From Bacteroidota bacterium (GTDB taxonomy: Bacteria; Bacteroidota; Bacteroidia; Chitinophagales; Chitinophagaceae): a DNA stretch of 45,033 nucleotides. Made by a program: the position numbers and the translations under genes. The stretch spans positions 1 through 45,033 of the forward strand of contig JABDBX010000008.1 of NCBI GenBank assembly GCA_013288445.1. Direction: 5' to 3'. The notes under the pieces are model-generated. The model had not been told where the DNA came from. It worked only from the letters and a program-made list of their open reading frames with translations, and made no database searches. Shown piece after piece: positions 18,512 to 27,013 of this stretch (the first letter of the stretch is position 1; each line of letters begins with the position of its first letter).

Positions 18512-19597
18512 ATGAGCGATCATTTATTGAAAACGTTGTTAGTTCGAGGATATAAGTCTATTAGAGATCAGGACATCTTATTGACGAGAATGAACGTTTT
18601 AATTGGTCAGAATGGCGCGGGTAAGAGCAATTTCATTTCACTGTTTAAGCTATTAAGAAATATTATTGAAGGACGATTAAAAAGCATTTCTCTTAGGGTT
18701 GGGGCGGATAGCTTACTATACTATGACAGCAAAACAACAAAAAATATAGCTATCACCGCAGGGTTTTCACCAAACTCTTATCAATTAGTATTAGAACCAA
18801 CTCAGAATGATACATTATTTGTCACATCAGAATATTGCGGTGTGCATAATACAAGTATTAATAAACTTGACTGGGAACCAATCGCTATATTAGTAGAAGA
18901 AAGTCAATTAGCGAATAGCGCAAAAAAAAATAAAATTGCTGAGCAAGTCTACGACGTTTTAAAAGAATGGCGCGTTTATCATTTTCACGACACAAGTGAA
19001 ACCGCCGGTGTAAAGAAATACTGCTCAATCTCTGATAGTAAGTTTTTATTTGAAGATGCGTCTAATCTTGCTGCATTTCTATACGTTCTGAAACACACGC
19101 AAGAGGAGTATTATGGGCGAATAGTAAAAACCGTGCAATTAGTTATTCCATTTTTCAGGGACTTTGTTTTAGGGCCTAATCCGCTAAATGAAGAAAACAT
19201 TCGGCTGGAATGGAATGATAAATACTCTGATAAAACGTTTACCGCGAATGAGCTTTCAGATGGGTCGTTGCGGTTTATATGCATGGCTACCCTATTGCTT
19301 CAAAAGAATCTCCCGAAAATGATTTTGTTGGATGAACCTGAATTAGGGCTTCACCCTTCGGCAATTACAATTTTAGCTGGATTATTAAAAAAAGCTTCAA
19401 AACGGAGCCAGGTAATTGTTTCCACTCAATCCGTAAGTATTGTGAATGAATTTGAAGCAGAAGACATAATTGTAGTTGAAAAAAAAGAGGCAGAAACTGT
19501 CTTTAGGAGATTAGAGCCGGAAAAGCTTGAGACATGGTTAAATGAATATTCTCTTGGTGAATTGTGGGATAAAAATATAATAGGAGGCAAACCATGA
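18512..19597 (+). CDS. AAA/ABC-type ATPase, possible defence protein
   Basis: A 361-residue SMC/ABC-like ATPase of the AAA_21 kind. The N-terminal MNVLIGQNGAGKSNFISLFK holds Walker A (GQNGAGKS, K38). A signature-like LSDGSLRFI and Walker B MILLDEPELGLHP (D274/E275) follow, then an IVSTQS switch. There is no coiled-coil arm long enough for an SMC protein. The gene overlaps the DUF4276 gene by 4 bases (ATGA), so they are co-translated. ATPase-nuclease pairs with this layout are known in phage defence (for example OLD- and PARIS-like systems), but the assignment here is inference. The region is AT-richer than proS, consistent with horizontal gain. Confidence 0.85.
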   Translation: MSDHLLKTLLVRGYKSIRDQDILLTRMNVLIGQNGAGKSNFISLFKLLRNIIEGRLKSISLRVGADSLLYYDSKTTKNIAITAGFSPNSYQLVLEPTQNDTLFVTSEYCGVHNTSINKLDWEPIAILVEESQLANSAKKNKIAEQVYDVLKEWRVYHFHDTSETAGVKKYCSISDSKFLFEDASNLAAFLYVLKHTQEEYYGRIVKTVQLVIPFFRDFVLGPNPLNEENIRLEWNDKYSDKTFTANELSDGSLRFICMATLLLQKNLPKMILLDEPELGLHPSAITILAGLLKKASKRSQVIVSTQSVSIVNEFEAEDIIVVEKKEAETVFRRLEPEKLETWLNEYSLGELWDKNIIGGKP

Positions 19598-20262
19598 TCA
19601 GGCTAAACATTACGGCAGAAGGCTTTTCGGAAGAACGGTTTGTTACAGATATGCTGAGGCCGCACCTGCTAAATTTTGGAATATACGCCGAAGTGAGGAA
19701 GGTGCTCACCAGTAGAAAATTAAGAAAAAGAGGCGGGATTGTAAGTTATCAGAAATTCAAAAACGATATAACGCAATGGTTCCGTGAATGTCCAGATGTT
19801 TATCACACAACATTGATTGATCTGTACGGATTAAAAAATGATTTTCCCGGGCAGTCAACTACTATACACCTTCAACCGTACAGCAGAATAACCGAGATGG
19901 AAAGACTTCTGAAAGAAGACTTAAAGTTTCATAAATTCATACCCTACATTCAACTGCATGAATATGAAACATTATTGTATTCCGATACAACAATCATGGA
20001 ACGGTGGTTGGGTCTCTACAATACACTTCCCAAAAATTGCTTTACGAATATCAGGAATTCGGCGCCAGATAATAATCCTGAACTGATCAATGAAAGCCCG
20101 GAAACTGCCCCGTCAAAAAGAATACTCGCCTTGTGCGATTCCTATGATAAAATCAATGATGGCATATTAATTCTCAAAGATATCCGCTTAGAAAAACTAA
20201 GAAGCGAATGTATCCATTTTAATGAATGGCTGACTCAATTAGAGCATTTACCGGCACCGTAG
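19594..20262 (+). CDS. DUF4276 family protein, possible TOPRIM-like effector
   Basis: A 222-residue protein with the family marks ITAEGFSEERFV (E9, E13), TTLIDLYGLKNDFPG (D76, Y78) and IPYIQLHEYETLLYSD. The pattern of an N-terminal Glu followed by a D-x-Y/D region resembles TOPRIM nucleases, the basis for suggesting a nuclease role. It is translationally coupled to the ATPase before it. In other genomes DUF4276 genes often sit beside an AAA_21 ATPase. Its activity has not been established here. Confidence 0.8.
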   Translation: MIRLNITAEGFSEERFVTDMLRPHLLNFGIYAEVRKVLTSRKLRKRGGIVSYQKFKNDITQWFRECPDVYHTTLIDLYGLKNDFPGQSTTIHLQPYSRITEMERLLKEDLKFHKFIPYIQLHEYETLLYSDTTIMERWLGLYNTLPKNCFTNIRNSAPDNNPELINESPETAPSKRILALCDSYDKINDGILILKDIRLEKLRSECIHFNEWLTQLEHLPAP

Positions 20263-20390
20263 TTTATAAAACTTGTAAAGACCTTGAAAAAAATCAGGCA
20301 CGAAGGTAATAATTTCAAAGAAATAACGCAGCCTGCAAAAAAGAGACTGAATAAAGAGAATAGTAAAGTTGATCGATAACATTCCCAGCC

Positions 20391-21989
20391 ATGAGCATAA
20401 AAGACAAAAACTACATCATCGTTTATGGGCCTGATGAGGTAGATAATTATGTAGAGACTCCCTACGAGTTGGAAGACGAACTGGAGGAGCTATACGAGAA
20501 ATCTCAAAAAGGAAAAGCCTCAATAAAACATAAGTTAGAGAAGTACATAAAACGGTATCCCAAACTGCCATTTCTGAGAAACTACCTGGTTGTTTGGCAC
20601 GTTAAGAACGAACAAATAAAAGAAGCATCCAGGCTCAATGATGAAATGCTCCGGTTGTTCCCCGACTATATTTTCTCACTTGCTTTTAAAGTAGAAGAAT
20701 ACCTTATTGACAACAATACGCAGGCAATTGAAGCCCTCCTCAACGGCAGATTCGATATTGGAGCGTTTTATCCGGACCGCAAAGTGTTCCATCTGAGCGA
20801 GTTTAAAGCATTCATTTCAATACTCGTTAATTACTATGCATCAACTTATGAGTTTGAAGAAGCTGAGGCGCAAATAGCTTTGCTCGAAGAAGTGGAACTT
20901 GACAATGTTCTCCCCAGGCAACTAAAGCAGGTTGTGACAAAATACCGGTTGCAACGCGCAGCGCAAAAGATTGCCGAATATAAAAAAACGGTTGTCCGTG
21001 CCCTCCAGCAGGAAGATTATACGTTGCAAGAACAAAACGTATTGATGGAGGCCTCATCCCCCGAATTTGAATTTCTTTATTGCGGGCAGTGGGACATTGA
21101 CATACCCGAACTGAAAGAGTGTATAAATAGCAACAAAGAGGGGCTGATAGCTGAGTGTGAAAGAATTCTGACCATCGCTATTACTGGCTACGGATATATC
21201 CAGGAAGTCGGCGACTGGAGCGCGGCGGTGTTAAATGCCTTACTGATACTTCCATACTTAGACGATGAAGCAACGCTACCTTCTGTAATCGAATTCTACA
21301 GGCAACCAGCCGATTGCCAGGAATTCTGGGTAATGGATTGGGGCGATACGGTACTCGCCCGATATTTCAAAAACTTCTCGGAGGCAAAGCTGGAAATGAT
21401 CTATAACTTTCTGGTGGAAAGCCCCGGGAATACATCTTCCAAAATCGTCTTTCTGTGCGAATTACCAAAATTTGTGTTGCACGCTCCCGAATCGCGGGAA
21501 AAACTGTTGCAATGCTTGAAGAATGTCTTTGAACACTTTGCTGCGAACCGGGAGGATGCGCATTTATTTGATACCGATGTTATTGCGTTTACAGTAAATG
21601 CTGCCATCCACCTGAAGGCAACGGAATTATTAGAAACAATAGCTGCACTCTATAAAAAAGGATGGGTGTCGGTAATGGTTTCAGCAACTATTGAAGAGGT
21701 GAGGGAAGAAATTGCAAGCGCGGAAAGCTCACTTACTGGCGAGTTTTTCGATGATGTATATTCCCATATAAGGGATGTAACGGAACAATTCCAAAGAATA
21801 AATAAACCATTTGATGACGATTATTACGATGATGATGGGCTTGACGAGGATGAGCTTGATGAGGACTTGTTTGAAATGTTCGCCAATGAAACAAAAAAGC
21901 CGGAAAAGATAAATTACGGAACAGTTTCAAAGAATGCCCCATGCCCGTGCGGAAGCGGGAAGAAATATAAACGGTGCCACGGCATGTAA
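20391..21989 (+). CDS. Large SEC-C motif protein
   Basis: A 532-residue cytoplasmic protein, strongly acidic, with alpha-helical TPR-like repeats in the first third (KHKLEKYIKRYPKLPFLRNYL) and a middle region resembling DUF1186-type helical repeats (ITGYGYIQEVGDW and FWVMDWGDTVLARYF). A very acidic linker (DDYYDDDGLDEDELDEDLF) leads to a C-terminal SEC-C zinc motif NAPCPCGSGKKYKRCHG. SEC-C motifs bind zinc and occur at the end of SecA and of many uncharacterised proteins. The function is unknown. It lies about 130 bases after the DUF4276 gene, same strand, but operon membership is unclear. Confidence 0.75.
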   Translation: MSIKDKNYIIVYGPDEVDNYVETPYELEDELEELYEKSQKGKASIKHKLEKYIKRYPKLPFLRNYLVVWHVKNEQIKEASRLNDEMLRLFPDYIFSLAFKVEEYLIDNNTQAIEALLNGRFDIGAFYPDRKVFHLSEFKAFISILVNYYASTYEFEEAEAQIALLEEVELDNVLPRQLKQVVTKYRLQRAAQKIAEYKKTVVRALQQEDYTLQEQNVLMEASSPEFEFLYCGQWDIDIPELKECINSNKEGLIAECERILTIAITGYGYIQEVGDWSAAVLNALLILPYLDDEATLPSVIEFYRQPADCQEFWVMDWGDTVLARYFKNFSEAKLEMIYNFLVESPGNTSSKIVFLCELPKFVLHAPESREKLLQCLKNVFEHFAANREDAHLFDTDVIAFTVNAAIHLKATELLETIAALYKKGWVSVMVSATIEEVREEIASAESSLTGEFFDDVYSHIRDVTEQFQRINKPFDDDYYDDDGLDEDELDEDLFEMFANETKKPEKINYGTVSKNAPCPCGSGKKYKRCHGM

Positions 21990-21996
21990 TAATCAA

Positions 21997-22025
21997 TTTA
22001 CCTTTTACTGTTTTCCTTACTTTTG
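21997..22025 (+). promoter_or_regulatory. Bacteroidota-type promoter of the DUF5362-like gene
   Basis: TACTTTTG at 22018-22025 matches TAnnTTTG, and TTTA at 21997-22000 sits 17 bases before it as a one-mismatch -33 element. The first ATG after it is at 22038, so the mRNA leader would be very short. This decides against a TTG start at 22023, which lies inside the -7 element. Confidence 0.6.
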
Positions 22026-22037
22026 AAGATAAAAACA

Positions 22038-22508
22038 ATGGAAAAATACAACAGCGGCCTCACCGACATATTTAAGATAGAGATTGACGCGGAAGCTAAA
22101 AGCAACTTCCTGGAAATGGCCAGATGGACTAAATTCCTTGCCATATTGGGTTTCATAATGCTAAGCCTGTTGCTTATTATTGGTGTGTTTTTCAGTATGT
22201 TTATGGGTACATTCGCCCAGTCTTACGGAAGCAACTCGCCATTTTCAAGTCTTGGCGCAGCCGGACCAGCAATTGTCATCGCTATTTTTGCAGTCCTTAT
22301 CGGGGTTTATATTTATCCTACCTATGCGCTGTTGAAATATGCCACAAATATCAAGTCGGCAATAACAACCAACAACAGGGAACAATTTAACCGGGCGATT
22401 AAATATTTGAAAGGGATGTTCAAATATATTGGCATCCTAATGATTATCTTTCTCGCTCTTTACGCGTTTGAAATAGTAGCGGCAATTATCACGGTCATGG
22501 TCAGGTAG
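22038..22508 (+). CDS. DUF5362-like membrane protein
   Basis: A 156-residue integral membrane protein with an N-terminal cytosolic stretch (MEKYNSGLTDIFKIEIDAEA) and about three hydrophobic segments: 30-60 (FLAILGFIMLSLLLIIGVFF), 75-100 (AIVIAIFAVLIGVYIYPTYA) and 130-155. The loop between the last two (TNNREQFNRAIKYLKGMFKY) resembles the DUF5362 family, small Bacteroidota membrane proteins of unknown role. It appears monocistronic, with its own promoter and a repeat-filled gap after it. Confidence 0.75.
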   Translation: MEKYNSGLTDIFKIEIDAEAKSNFLEMARWTKFLAILGFIMLSLLLIIGVFFSMFMGTFAQSYGSNSPFSSLGAAGPAIVIAIFAVLIGVYIYPTYALLKYATNIKSAITTNNREQFNRAIKYLKGMFKYIGILMIIFLALYAFEIVAAIITVMVR

Positions 22509-22577
22509 TTAATTTCGTATCAATGAAATGCTATTGTAAACGTAGATAGCACAAGCCTCTGCGGTCTTTGCGTGAAT

Positions 22578-22806
22578 TATACTTCTCGCCGCATAAGTTT
22601 GTGCAGTGATAAGCGGGCAAGCCCGATAGGGCTTAAATTATGAATAGCCACCGGTGAAACCGGTGGGAAAATAGATGTGTTCATTGAACCCCGGCGGGGT
22701 TCAACTTGTATAACCCTGAAAACTCCGGGTTGCACCGGGAGCTATTCACATTAAAGCCTTTCAGGCTTTTAAATTCAATGCACATTTTTATCCGGCGTAT
22801 AGTATA
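22578..22806. mobile_element. Multi-hairpin MITE, copy A
   Basis: A 229-bp non-coding element repeated at 35629-35857 and 37948-38177. The ends are imperfect inverted repeats (TATACTTCTCGCCG and the complement of CGGCGTATAGTATA), flanked by TA-like ends. Inside are five stem-loops in fixed order: AAGCCC-GATA-GGGCTT, CCACCGGT-GAA-ACCGGTGG, TTGAACCCC-GGC-GGGGTTCAA, CTCCGGG-TTGCA-CCGGGAG and AAAGCCT-TTC-AGGCTTT. The hairpins are wrapped by a long-range GAATAGC/GCTATTC pair. No reading frame is preserved. It looks like a non-autonomous transposable element, and the transposase is not in this window. It sits between DUF5362 and purD, inside a run of CTTTGCG-type phrases. Confidence 0.85.
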
Positions 22807-22861
22807 ACCAATGTGTTCTTTGCGCCCTTTGCGTGAAATTTACCGAGGCAAGTTTGGAGAC

Positions 22862-24139
22862 CTACAAAAACTCCCACCCAATATCTTTCCGGTAATACTT
22901 CCCTTCATAGTCTATATGCGCCGCGTTCTCGTACGATTTCGCAAGCGCAGCCTTAATATTTTCTCCATATGAAGTAACTGCCAGTACACGCCCGCCATTG
23001 GTTACGATACCACCGTCTTTACTAACAGTACCGGCATGAAATAACAGACTGTTCCGCACTTTTTCAAATCCCGTCATCACCTTACCCTTTGCATAATCTC
23101 CGGGGTAACCTTCCGATACCATCATCACCGCACCTGCAGCTTTGTGGCTGTGCTGCACCGTTACCTCATCCAGCTTACCCTCATGCATTTTCAGTATAAG
23201 TTCCACCAGGTCATTTTCTAAGCGCGGTATCACCACCTCTGTCTCGGGATCCCCAAAACGGCAGTTGTATTCTATTACCAGCGGCTCCCCTTTCACACTA
23301 ATCAGGCCGAAGAAAATAACGCCCTTATAGGTAATGTTTTCTGCCCTGAGTCCCTTTATGGTTGGCTTTATGATGCGCTCCGTAACTTTCTCCATAAACG
23401 CAGCATCAGCAAATGCCACCGGCGATATAGCGCCCATGCCGCCAGTGTTCGGGCCTTTATCACCCTCCCCTATCCGTTTGTAGTCTTTGGCCTCTGGCAG
23501 TAGCACATAGTTTGTACCATCAGTAAGTGCAAAAACAGACAGCTCTATCCCATCAAGGAATTGCTCTATTACCACCCGTGCGCCTGATTCACCAAACTGT
23601 CTGTCCATAACCATAGCCCGGAATGCCTTTACGGCTTCGATAGAAGTCTGGGCAATTACCACGCCCTTGCCTGCTGCGAGTCCATCTGCCTTTATCACAA
23701 TGGGCATTTCGCTGCGCTTTATATAGGCCACGCCCTGCTCGAAACTATCCTTTGTAAACTCCTTATAGGCCGCTGTAGGTATATTATGCCGCGCCATAAA
23801 TTTTTTAGAGAACGCCTTGCTTCCCTCTAACTGTGCGCCATCTTTAGAAGGCCCTGCAACAATAATATGCCGCAGCGACGGATCGTTCCTGAAAAAGTCC
23901 CATATGCCGTTCACCAGCGGGTCTTCGGGGCCGGGAAACAGTATATCTATTTTATGCTCGATACAGGCTTTCTTGATACCTTCAAAATCGTTGTAAGATA
24001 TAGGCAGGTTTATGCCATACTCACTGGTACCCGAATTGCCTGGGGCTATATAAAAGCTGCCGCATAGCGGACTGTGGCTCAGTTTCCACGCAAGAGCACA
24101 CTCTCGCCCACCCGACCCTAAAAGAAGAATATTTTTCAT
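22862..24139 (-). CDS. purD: Phosphoribosylamine-glycine ligase PurD
   Basis: A 425-residue ATP-grasp enzyme that joins phosphoribosylamine and glycine in purine synthesis. It has MKNILLLGSGGRECALAWKL, APGNSGT, IKADGLAAGKGVVIA, GPNTGGMGAISP and VIEYNCRFGDPETEVVIPRL. An in-frame TTG three codons earlier is possible, but the ATG at 24139 fits the family start. It is divergent from the peptide transporter at 24232, with about 90 bases between. It looks like a single-gene unit. Confidence 0.95.
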   Translation of the reverse strand: MKNILLLGSGGRECALAWKLSHSPLCGSFYIAPGNSGTSEYGINLPISYNDFEGIKKACIEHKIDILFPGPEDPLVNGIWDFFRNDPSLRHIIVAGPSKDGAQLEGSKAFSKKFMARHNIPTAAYKEFTKDSFEQGVAYIKRSEMPIVIKADGLAAGKGVVIAQTSIEAVKAFRAMVMDRQFGESGARVVIEQFLDGIELSVFALTDGTNYVLLPEAKDYKRIGEGDKGPNTGGMGAISPVAFADAAFMEKVTERIIKPTIKGLRAENITYKGVIFFGLISVKGEPLVIEYNCRFGDPETEVVIPRLENDLVELILKMHEGKLDEVTVQHSHKAAGAVMMVSEGYPGDYAKGKVMTGFEKVRNSLLFHAGTVSKDGGIVTNGGRVLAVTSYGENIKAALAKSYENAAHIDYEGKYYRKDIGWEFL

Positions 24140-24231
24140 TTTATCCAATTATCGGCAAAAAAAGTAAAAAAAATGCGCAACGCTGATTATTTTATTTATT
24201 TTGGCACTTCCGTAAAATACAAAACTAATTT

Positions 24232-26028
24232 ATGAGTCAGGAACAACAAGTTGGAACTACGTTAGATATGCCCATTAATGTAGAAGAAACACCACCGCGC
24301 AAAGGTCATCCGAAAGGCCTAGGGGTACTATTCACCACAGAAATGTGGGAGCGGTTTAACTTTTATGGTATGCGCGCCATATTATCCCTGTTTCTTATTA
24401 ATGCGCTTGCATTTAAAGATTCTGACAGTTCTCTTATCTATGGGGGCTTTTTAGGACTTTGTTATCTAACACCTATGTTGGGCGGCTTTATGTCCGATAA
24501 ATTCCTAGGTAACAGGAATTGCATTATTCTCGGTGGGCTAACAATGGCGGTCGGGCAGTTCATGCTTTTTATGAGCGCTTCGCAATACAAAACGGACCTT
24601 CACTTCGCTCAAACTATAATGTACATAGCATTAGGTGTTATCATTCTTGGGAACGGTTTTTTCAAGCCAAACATATCTTCTATGGTAGGCAGCCTTTATC
24701 CTAAGGCAGATACCCGATTGGATTCGGCTTTTACCATATTCTATATGGGCATAAATGTTGGGGCCTTTTTGGGCAACTTTATTTGTTCTACGGTCGGTGA
24801 TGTAAAACATGGCGATGTGCGGGTAGTAGAAGCTTTTAAGTATGGATTCTTAGCCGCGGGCGCCGCGATGCTTATTGCCACGATTACCTTCTTTATCCTT
24901 AAAAATAAGTATATCGTAACTCCCGAGGGCAAGCCTATAGGCGGACGCCCACGAAAGGGCGCAGTTGCGGCAGCGGTGAGCGAGGATACTGTGGAAGCAA
25001 AATTTACAGGAAAATCAATTTTCCTTATCAGCCTCTTAATGCTTGCGCTCTATTTTACTTTCCAGTACCTGGCCTGGGACCCATCTTCAATGCCCATTCC
25101 ATCCGGCGCATCAGGGCTGGGTGGGTATTTCAGTGCTCTTGCCTCTTCTCCTATTAAGACGTTCGTTTACCCCTTTATTTATGCTTCAGGTTTAAGCCTT
25201 GCAGTATTTATCCTTACCGATAAATCTTTGACCAAAGTAGAAACACAACGTATCCTTGTTATTTATATCGTAGGTTTCTTTGTTATTTTCTTCTGGGCTT
25301 GTTTTGAGCAGGCTGGTTCTTCCCTTACCTTTATTGCAGACCAGCAAACAGATACAAACATTCTCGGATGGCAGATGCCGCCAAGCCTTGTGCAGAATTT
25401 CAACGCAATATTCATCGTGATATTTGCATTCCCATTTAGCTGGATGTGGGTGCAACTAAGCAAAAAAGGCAAAGAACCGATATCTCCCGTTAAACAATCA
25501 ATAGGCTTACTACTGCTGTCCGCTGGCTATTTTGTTATAGCTATGCGGGTAAGGTCTTTGGGTATGACAGAAAAAATGGGCGTTGGCTGGCTTATCATTC
25601 TTTATCTGTTACATACTTTAGGCGAATTATGTCTGTCGCCAATAGGATTGTCGCTTGTTTCAAAGTTATCGCCGCAGCGGTTTTCCTCATTGCTTTTTGG
25701 GGTATTTTTCCTGTCAAACGCAGCCGGGTACGCACTGGCAGGAACACTTGGCGCACTCATTCCCAATACTACGGATAAGTTTGTTGCTGCTTCCAAACAA
25801 GGCATAGACCTACAGGCCGTCTTAGATAAAAGATTGGTACCATCGCCTGCACAGGCAGATTTTCTAAAAACTGCTAAGATCAGCATGGATAACCCTCATT
25901 TTGTTGGCTTCACCATTCATAACCTTTTTGAGTTCTTTATGGTGTTTGTTGTGCTTTCAGGAGTGGCATCAGTATTATTATTCCTTATTTCAGGCAGACT
26001 AAAAAAAATGATGCACGGGGTGAGATAA
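24232..26028 (+). CDS. POT/PTR2 proton-coupled peptide transporter 1
   Basis: A 598-residue inner-membrane transporter of the POT branch of the major facilitator superfamily, importing di/tripeptides with protons. It has the ExxER-type motif TTEMWERFNFYGMRAILSLF and the PTR signature GNGFFKPNISSMVGSLYP with FTIFYMGINVGAFLGNF, then at least twelve hydrophobic segments and LGELCLSPIGLSLVSKLSP in the C-terminal half. A TTATTTTGG block near 24196-24204, also present before the paralogue at 27014, may be its promoter. Two POT genes this close suggest an old duplication. Confidence 0.92.
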   Translation: MSQEQQVGTTLDMPINVEETPPRKGHPKGLGVLFTTEMWERFNFYGMRAILSLFLINALAFKDSDSSLIYGGFLGLCYLTPMLGGFMSDKFLGNRNCIILGGLTMAVGQFMLFMSASQYKTDLHFAQTIMYIALGVIILGNGFFKPNISSMVGSLYPKADTRLDSAFTIFYMGINVGAFLGNFICSTVGDVKHGDVRVVEAFKYGFLAAGAAMLIATITFFILKNKYIVTPEGKPIGGRPRKGAVAAAVSEDTVEAKFTGKSIFLISLLMLALYFTFQYLAWDPSSMPIPSGASGLGGYFSALASSPIKTFVYPFIYASGLSLAVFILTDKSLTKVETQRILVIYIVGFFVIFFWACFEQAGSSLTFIADQQTDTNILGWQMPPSLVQNFNAIFIVIFAFPFSWMWVQLSKKGKEPISPVKQSIGLLLLSAGYFVIAMRVRSLGMTEKMGVGWLIILYLLHTLGELCLSPIGLSLVSKLSPQRFSSLLFGVFFLSNAAGYALAGTLGALIPNTTDKFVAASKQGIDLQAVLDKRLVPSPAQADFLKTAKISMDNPHFVGFTIHNLFEFFMVFVVLSGVASVLLFLISGRLKKMMHGVR

Positions 26029-26073
26029 ATTGTATAGAGTTTAGAAACGTCCATTTTATGCACACCCGTTGTT

Positions 26074-26697
26074 ATGACCAAATCCTATAACAATTCAGTA
26101 TTTATCAATTGTCCGTTTGACGATGGGTTCAGGGATTTGCTGTATGCTATAGTGTTCACTGTTTATAAATGCGGTTTTATGCCCCGGAGCGCATTGGAAG
26201 AGGATAATGCGCTCCACAACAGGCTGTCAAAAATTGAGCATATCCTTGAGCAATGTAAATTTGGGATACACGACCTGTCGCGGATAGAAACCAGCAAAAA
26301 AGTGCTGCCGAGGTTTAATATGCCTTTTGAGTTGGGCCTGTTCTTTGGCGCTAAAAAGTTTGGCGATGATACGCAAAAAAGTAAAGTTGCATTGGTTCTT
26401 GAGAAGGAGAAATATTTGTACCAACAGTTTATTTCAGATTTGAACGGCATAGACACAAAGGCCCATAATAATGAACCGAAAAAAGTAATAAAGATTGTAA
26501 GGGATTGGTTGCAGGCCGCTTCAGGTAAGGAAGTAATTGAGGGACACTTAACCATCATTAAAAGCTATGCCCATTTTAATGAAAAGGCATTACCGGAAAT
26601 CATTCAAGAATCCGGCCTGGATATTAACGACCTTACCTTTAATGATTTTTGTTTGTTAGTAGAGGAGTATATAAATCCTTTCAGGGAAAAGAATTAG
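26074..26697 (+). CDS. TIR/deoxyribosyltransferase-like protein
   Basis: A 207-residue cytoplasmic protein beginning VFINCPFDDGFRDLLYAIVFTVYKCGFMPRSALE, then ILEQCKFGIHDLSR (D67) and PRFNMPFELGLFFGAKKFG (E86). The order F-x-N-x-PF, a D in a beta-strand end, then a helix-starting FELG with an acidic residue is the layout of the nucleoside deoxyribosyltransferase/TIR superfamily, whose members cut or transfer bases from nucleotides such as NAD. The assignment is from pattern only. AT-richer than its neighbours, it sits between two POT paralogues, like a horizontally acquired insert. A defence or stress effector is possible, not shown. Confidence 0.6.
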   Translation: MTKSYNNSVFINCPFDDGFRDLLYAIVFTVYKCGFMPRSALEEDNALHNRLSKIEHILEQCKFGIHDLSRIETSKKVLPRFNMPFELGLFFGAKKFGDDTQKSKVALVLEKEKYLYQQFISDLNGIDTKAHNNEPKKVIKIVRDWLQAASGKEVIEGHLTIIKSYAHFNEKALPEIIQESGLDINDLTFNDFCLLVEEYINPFREKN

Positions 26698-26714
26698 AGC
26701 AAGAAATTACAGCA

Positions 26715-26864
26715 TTAATCTGCTTTTATTTTTATTACTTTCCGCTTTTTCGGCAATTTTCTTCCTAATTTTAAAAAAGTATCTATTACAGCTTGTGTAA
26801 CAACTTCTCTTTCAACGGAAAATTTCCGATCCATTTTAAATAAAACCGTTTCTTGACGCGCCAT
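26715..26864 (-). CDS. Tiny basic protein, convergent with the TIR-like gene
   Basis: A 49-codon frame reading MARQETVLFKMDRKFSVERE at the start and ending RKVIKIKAD, with 14 basic residues. A TAACTTTG -7 element lies 7 bases before its ATG on the minus strand. Its stop is 17 bases from the stop of the TIR-like gene. No family is recognised. A predicted helix (REVVTQAVIDTFLKLGRKL) followed by a basic tail would suit a nucleic-acid-binding or antitoxin-like role, which is a guess. Confidence 0.5.
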   Translation of the reverse strand: MARQETVLFKMDRKFSVEREVVTQAVIDTFLKLGRKLPKKRKVIKIKAD

Positions 26865-26871
26865 AGTTATA

Positions 26872-26879
26872 CAAAGTTA
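26872..26879 (-). promoter_or_regulatory. -7 element for the 49-residue gene
   Basis: On the minus strand this reads TAACTTTG, an exact TAnnTTTG match directly before the ATG at 26864. No good TTTG is found at the usual distance upstream, so the promoter is supported only by the -7 element. Confidence 0.4.
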
Positions 26880-27013
26880 TTATTTTTCCTGATTAAAGAA
26901 AAACTGTCCTTCAAAAATTCGTAGGCTCACTTTTCTATTATGGGGTAGAAAACGGGTGAATAAAAAAATAAACTTATTTTGGTACTCCAAACCGTTCTTA
27001 ATCAGAAATTATA

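Noticed and set aside
20263-20390. Open lysine-rich stretch between the DUF4276 and SEC-C genes
   Set aside because: It has no ATG, only a possible TTG, and about 35 codons; not enough to support a gene.
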